A model generated the notes under the pieces. The model made no database searches. It was not told where the DNA came from and saw only the letters and a program-made list of their open reading frames with translations. From Dendrobium chrysotoxum (Eukaryota > Streptophyta > Magnoliopsida > Asparagales > Orchidaceae), in assembly GCA_019925795.1 (NCBI GenBank), contig CM034300.1, positions 49,644,873-49,708,872 of the forward strand: a stretch of 64,000 nt of DNA, given 5' to 3'. Below are positions 61,001-64,000 of the stretch, in pieces; positions within the stretch are counted from its first letter, which is position 1; each line of letters begins with the position of its first letter. The position numbers were made by a program, and so were the translations under genes.

Positions 61001-62610
61001 TCTATGTTGTAATCAATGGGGAATTTGCCTATGGACTTTACTTTAAGGAATTAATTATATTGATGTATTTTATTTGACTTGATTTTGTACAGAATTTTGC
61101 CTACTTGTCTTAGTTTTTTGGCATTTCTGTGTCATTTTTGTTTTAGCCTGGATATACAAAGGCTTGTGAGGGTATGACAAAAACATTTTCTAGTCAAAAC
61201 TTAAATAAAATTTTTAGATAACATAGAAACTCTAATGATCTAAGAAGTAAGCCAAGACCACTGGGAGTTCTCATAAGTATATCTTTACCTTCTCTTCCTT
61301 GTTAGGCACCTCTACACCAGCGAATTCTAGCAGACCACCTAGCTTTTGTGGGCGCAGATCTGTCAAGGGGAAGTTGTGCAATCTCTAGGAAAAAATAAAT
61401 TTAAAGCCTTTTTTAAAATTGCTATATTCCATATCATGCATTTAATTGAGTCAATTAACATACATTGCATTAGAAATATATTTAAAAGTGTCTAAATCTT
61501 TATTGCATTTATTTTAAGCATTTTCACCTTACATAAGTCAAGGCACCAATTAGGATTTGTTCTATATGTTGGTCCCAATTCTTAAAATATTTAAATAATA
61601 ATGTCCCTAAGACTCTTTTATAATGACCGGACTAATGGATTTTAAATCAGGTAGGTGGTTTGCTAGCTCCCCAATCTAGGCTAGGGTAAGTCCAGGTTTT
61701 GCACTACATTAGTTAGGTACAAGCCACCATGGTCTCGTGCCTAATTTAGATTTAGGATTTGGGGTAGATTCTGAATTATGAGACCCCAACCTTCGGGAAT
61801 ATAATCCCAAATATTGAATAAAATAATTAATTAAAATTAAAATTCTTCTTAATCCAAAATTTAAAGCCTAATATTTAGATTAGGTTGGGAAACTTCTGAA
61901 TCATTTCAAAATCTCTAAGTGTCTCCTACCTTTCTTCCTTTGACTCCAAAATAAGTGCTCAATCTTGCTCCAATCCTACTTGAAATTCTAGTTTCACCTC
62001 CTTTAATATCCACTCCTTGAAACTTCTAAACAAAATTTGCCATTATTCTAATCGAGAGTTTTTGTAGGGGACTTTGGTTCCCTATGATGTAATTGACTAT
62101 GAGAGCTTGCACTCTTAGGAGATTTAGAACCCACATCAACTTAAAAAAAAATAAATCAATTTTTTGAAATTCATATTAGTCTTATTTAGAAAAATTGAAC
62201 CAACGACAATCATTATCGTCATATTCGAATGATTGTTAATGAATGATATCTTCTTCCTTTGGGGAGTGATATCATTTGTTGACAAAACTTCAAATACGAA
62301 ACTAATGATAAGTCACCTTGATTATCAAAATTAGACATTTGATCAAACTTCACTTTAACCTTTCGAGGTCGTATGTAGTTTTTTTTTAAATCTGTATACG
62401 ATATCCAAGGTGGGATTTGTAATTCAAAATCTAAACCCCATTTCAAAAACTTATTCCTACCTCTCGAGGTAGTAAATCCTTTCTGATGGGTTATTCAGTT
62501 TAGAATTAAAATCCAAAGTCAATCTCAAATTCTCAAGGAAAACTAAATTTTCTAAAATTATCTTTTAAGAACTTTAACGCAAACAAAAGAATGGCATGCT
62601 CAATGGGACT
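58015..62610. other. Old non-coding repeat DNA, probably LTR-retrotransposon remains
   Basis: Continuous with 44607 before G inserted. AT-rich, no ORF with family support; the 84-codon frame at 57993-58247 crosses the G border and so cannot be an old gene. An approximately 80-bp segment is duplicated (59690-59945). The word GGGTATGACA near 61170-61179 could be an LTR end of a Ty3/gypsy element, but I find no primer site after it. Confidence 0.5.
59690..59945. repeat. Two direct copies of an ~80-bp segment, about 173 bp apart
   Basis: 59692-59770 and 59865-59943 share GGACTACTC, GGGCT, CGGGGCTA, GTCCT, AGGCCTG and GAGCCT in the same order with scattered differences. Confidence 0.75.
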
Positions 62611-64000
62611 TGTTGTAACTCATGAATTAATATTGTAATTTTTAGTTTATTATTTTTCTCCTAGCATACATTGGATATGTCTATTCATTTTTGTGTGTAC
62701 TAATATTTTATGGAAATCATATACTACTCCAGATTACTGAAGACTTCAAGAAAAATTAGAATATGATTTCATGTAATAGAGTCTATAAATCTCTATTTCT
62801 TATTTCTTGAGTCTAAGAGATTGTGATTATAATTGGGTAACCGTGCACACACACACACAGTGGGAGAGAGTTAAAAATGTATTTTTTAAAAACTAATCGT
62901 ACTATATAACATCCAATCGTACTGTACGATTTGTCTTAGATTTTCTCCCAAATACAGTTTCTCAAATTTGGGCTTCAATTTTTGACTTATTCATACAATA
63001 CAATGCAAGTCATACAAATGATTGATAGAGTATGAAATAAGGTTCATACACGATCGTACCAGATTAACACATTCAATTTTGAACTATACATATAGTACAT
63101 TATCTGTTCATACACACGACTGATAATGCACAAAATTAAGTTCATACAGGTTCGTACAAAATGATGCTTGCTATATTTAATTATTTGTACTACACGATGT
63201 CAGTACATACAGATGACTAATAGAGCATGAAATAAGGTTTGTACATGATTGTACCATACGAACATATTAAGTTTTGAATTTTTTATATATGATGATGTCA
63301 GTTTGTATAGATGACGGATAGTGTATGAAATTAGGTTCGTACCAAGATTTTTTAAACTATTCGTACAGATGATCCTTGATCTTATTGTATAATTTGAAGT
63401 CATTTCAATGGTAATTTTTAATTTTTGGATGAGTTTTCTTATTTTTTCAATATAAGGAGTCCTAAAACTGTCATCCATACCCTTTGCTACAAATTTCTCT
63501 TGAGAGTGACCATTGAGTGTGAGTGCTTGGGAGAGATTGTAAGAGTGAAGTGTGAGAGATATTGTGAGGGAGAGTTGTGCGGGATTCACAAGGTTGTCCA
63601 AAGTGAGAATCTCTTTGTCTTCTTCTAATTTCTACCCATCTCCTCTAGAAACTTTTGAGAGAAGATTTTTAACATTGTGCCAAGGTTCTATGCCTTCACC
63701 AGGAGGATGAAAAAGGACGTGTCAGTTCTCTTCCTTCACCAGGAGGGTGAAAAAGGATGTGACGGTTCTCTGCCTTCACTAGGAGGAGGGTGAAAAGGGA
63801 CGTAATGGTATGTTGCCATCACTTGGAGAGTTTAAAAAGCGCCAGTTCTCTGCCACACCGAGTTGGTGGAAGAGAGTTTGTAAGAGCTTCTCTGCCTTGC
63901 TGTTAGGGCAAAAGGAGAGTCACTATTATTTAGTGTAATACCTGGAGAAGGAGTCTCCAAGGAGTGGATTAGGTCGAGTTTGACCGAACCACTATAAAAT
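62611..64000 (+). mobile_element. Sirevirus-type LTR, 5' part (right side outside window)
   Basis: TGTTGTAACTC start. (CA)n followed by GTGGGAG at 62847-62867, palindromes and half-sites at about 62895-63390, leader repeats at about 63685-63870 with TTCACC-AGGAG-GGTGAA at 63735-63751, and CTATAAAAT at the window end. Closest to the LTR of G. Either a 5' LTR, a 3' LTR or a solo LTR. Confidence 0.88.

Overview
The window is plant nuclear DNA made almost wholly of Ty1/copia LTR retrotransposons of the Sirevirus (SIRE/Maximus) type. The evidence is LTRs of 1.5-1.9 kb, primer-binding sites matching the 3' end of initiator-Met tRNA, purine tracts next to the LTRs, Gag with CCHC knuckles, the copia order protease-integrase-RT-RNase H, and in some copies a third ORF after pol. 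Sireviruses are known only from plants. I see no convincing host gene, tRNA, rRNA or CRISPR array. All coding regions are broken by stops and frameshifts, so this is decayed nested heterochromatin. The species cannot be told.

Layout: 1-1026 is the end of a + strand LTR. Element A (2741-32121, +, TSD CTAGG) is a full Sirevirus split in gag by a 19.7-kb tandem nest (5410-25130) with structure LTR1-internal1-LTR2-internal2-LTR3, where both internal units share LTR2. Element D (32925-41598, -, TSD GAGGA) is a gag-only derivative with no pol. It holds a deleted element E (34531-37580, -, TSD AAGTA). Element G (44613-58009, -, TSD GTTYG) carries gag, pol and ORF3 and is interrupted in gag by a solo LTR H (53203-55056, TSD CTYAG). 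A + strand LTR (62611 to the window end) closes the window. The DNA between these (1027-2740, 32127-32919, 41604-44607, 58015-62610) is older non-coding repeat material. The nesting order follows directly from the target-site duplications.

The striking content is non-coding. (1) Every LTR carries an array of 15-bp palindromes, ATCGTACNGTACGAT or ATCATCCNGGATGAT, often paired at 19-21 bp, about two helical turns. (2) The same kind of array sits between pol and ORF3, followed by a TATA box and the ORF3 start, in two diverged subfamilies, which looks like a separate ORF3 promoter. (3) The transcribed-leader part of all LTRs carries tandem hairpins with a conserved AGGAG loop and stems that covary between subfamilies. 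(4) Three subfamilies carry an array of about 28-bp repeats between pol (or gag) and the 3' LTR, many folding into small hairpins with compensatory changes. Palindrome-rich LTRs have been described for maize Sireviruses; as far as I know the ORF3 promoter arrangement and the two hairpin arrays are less described.
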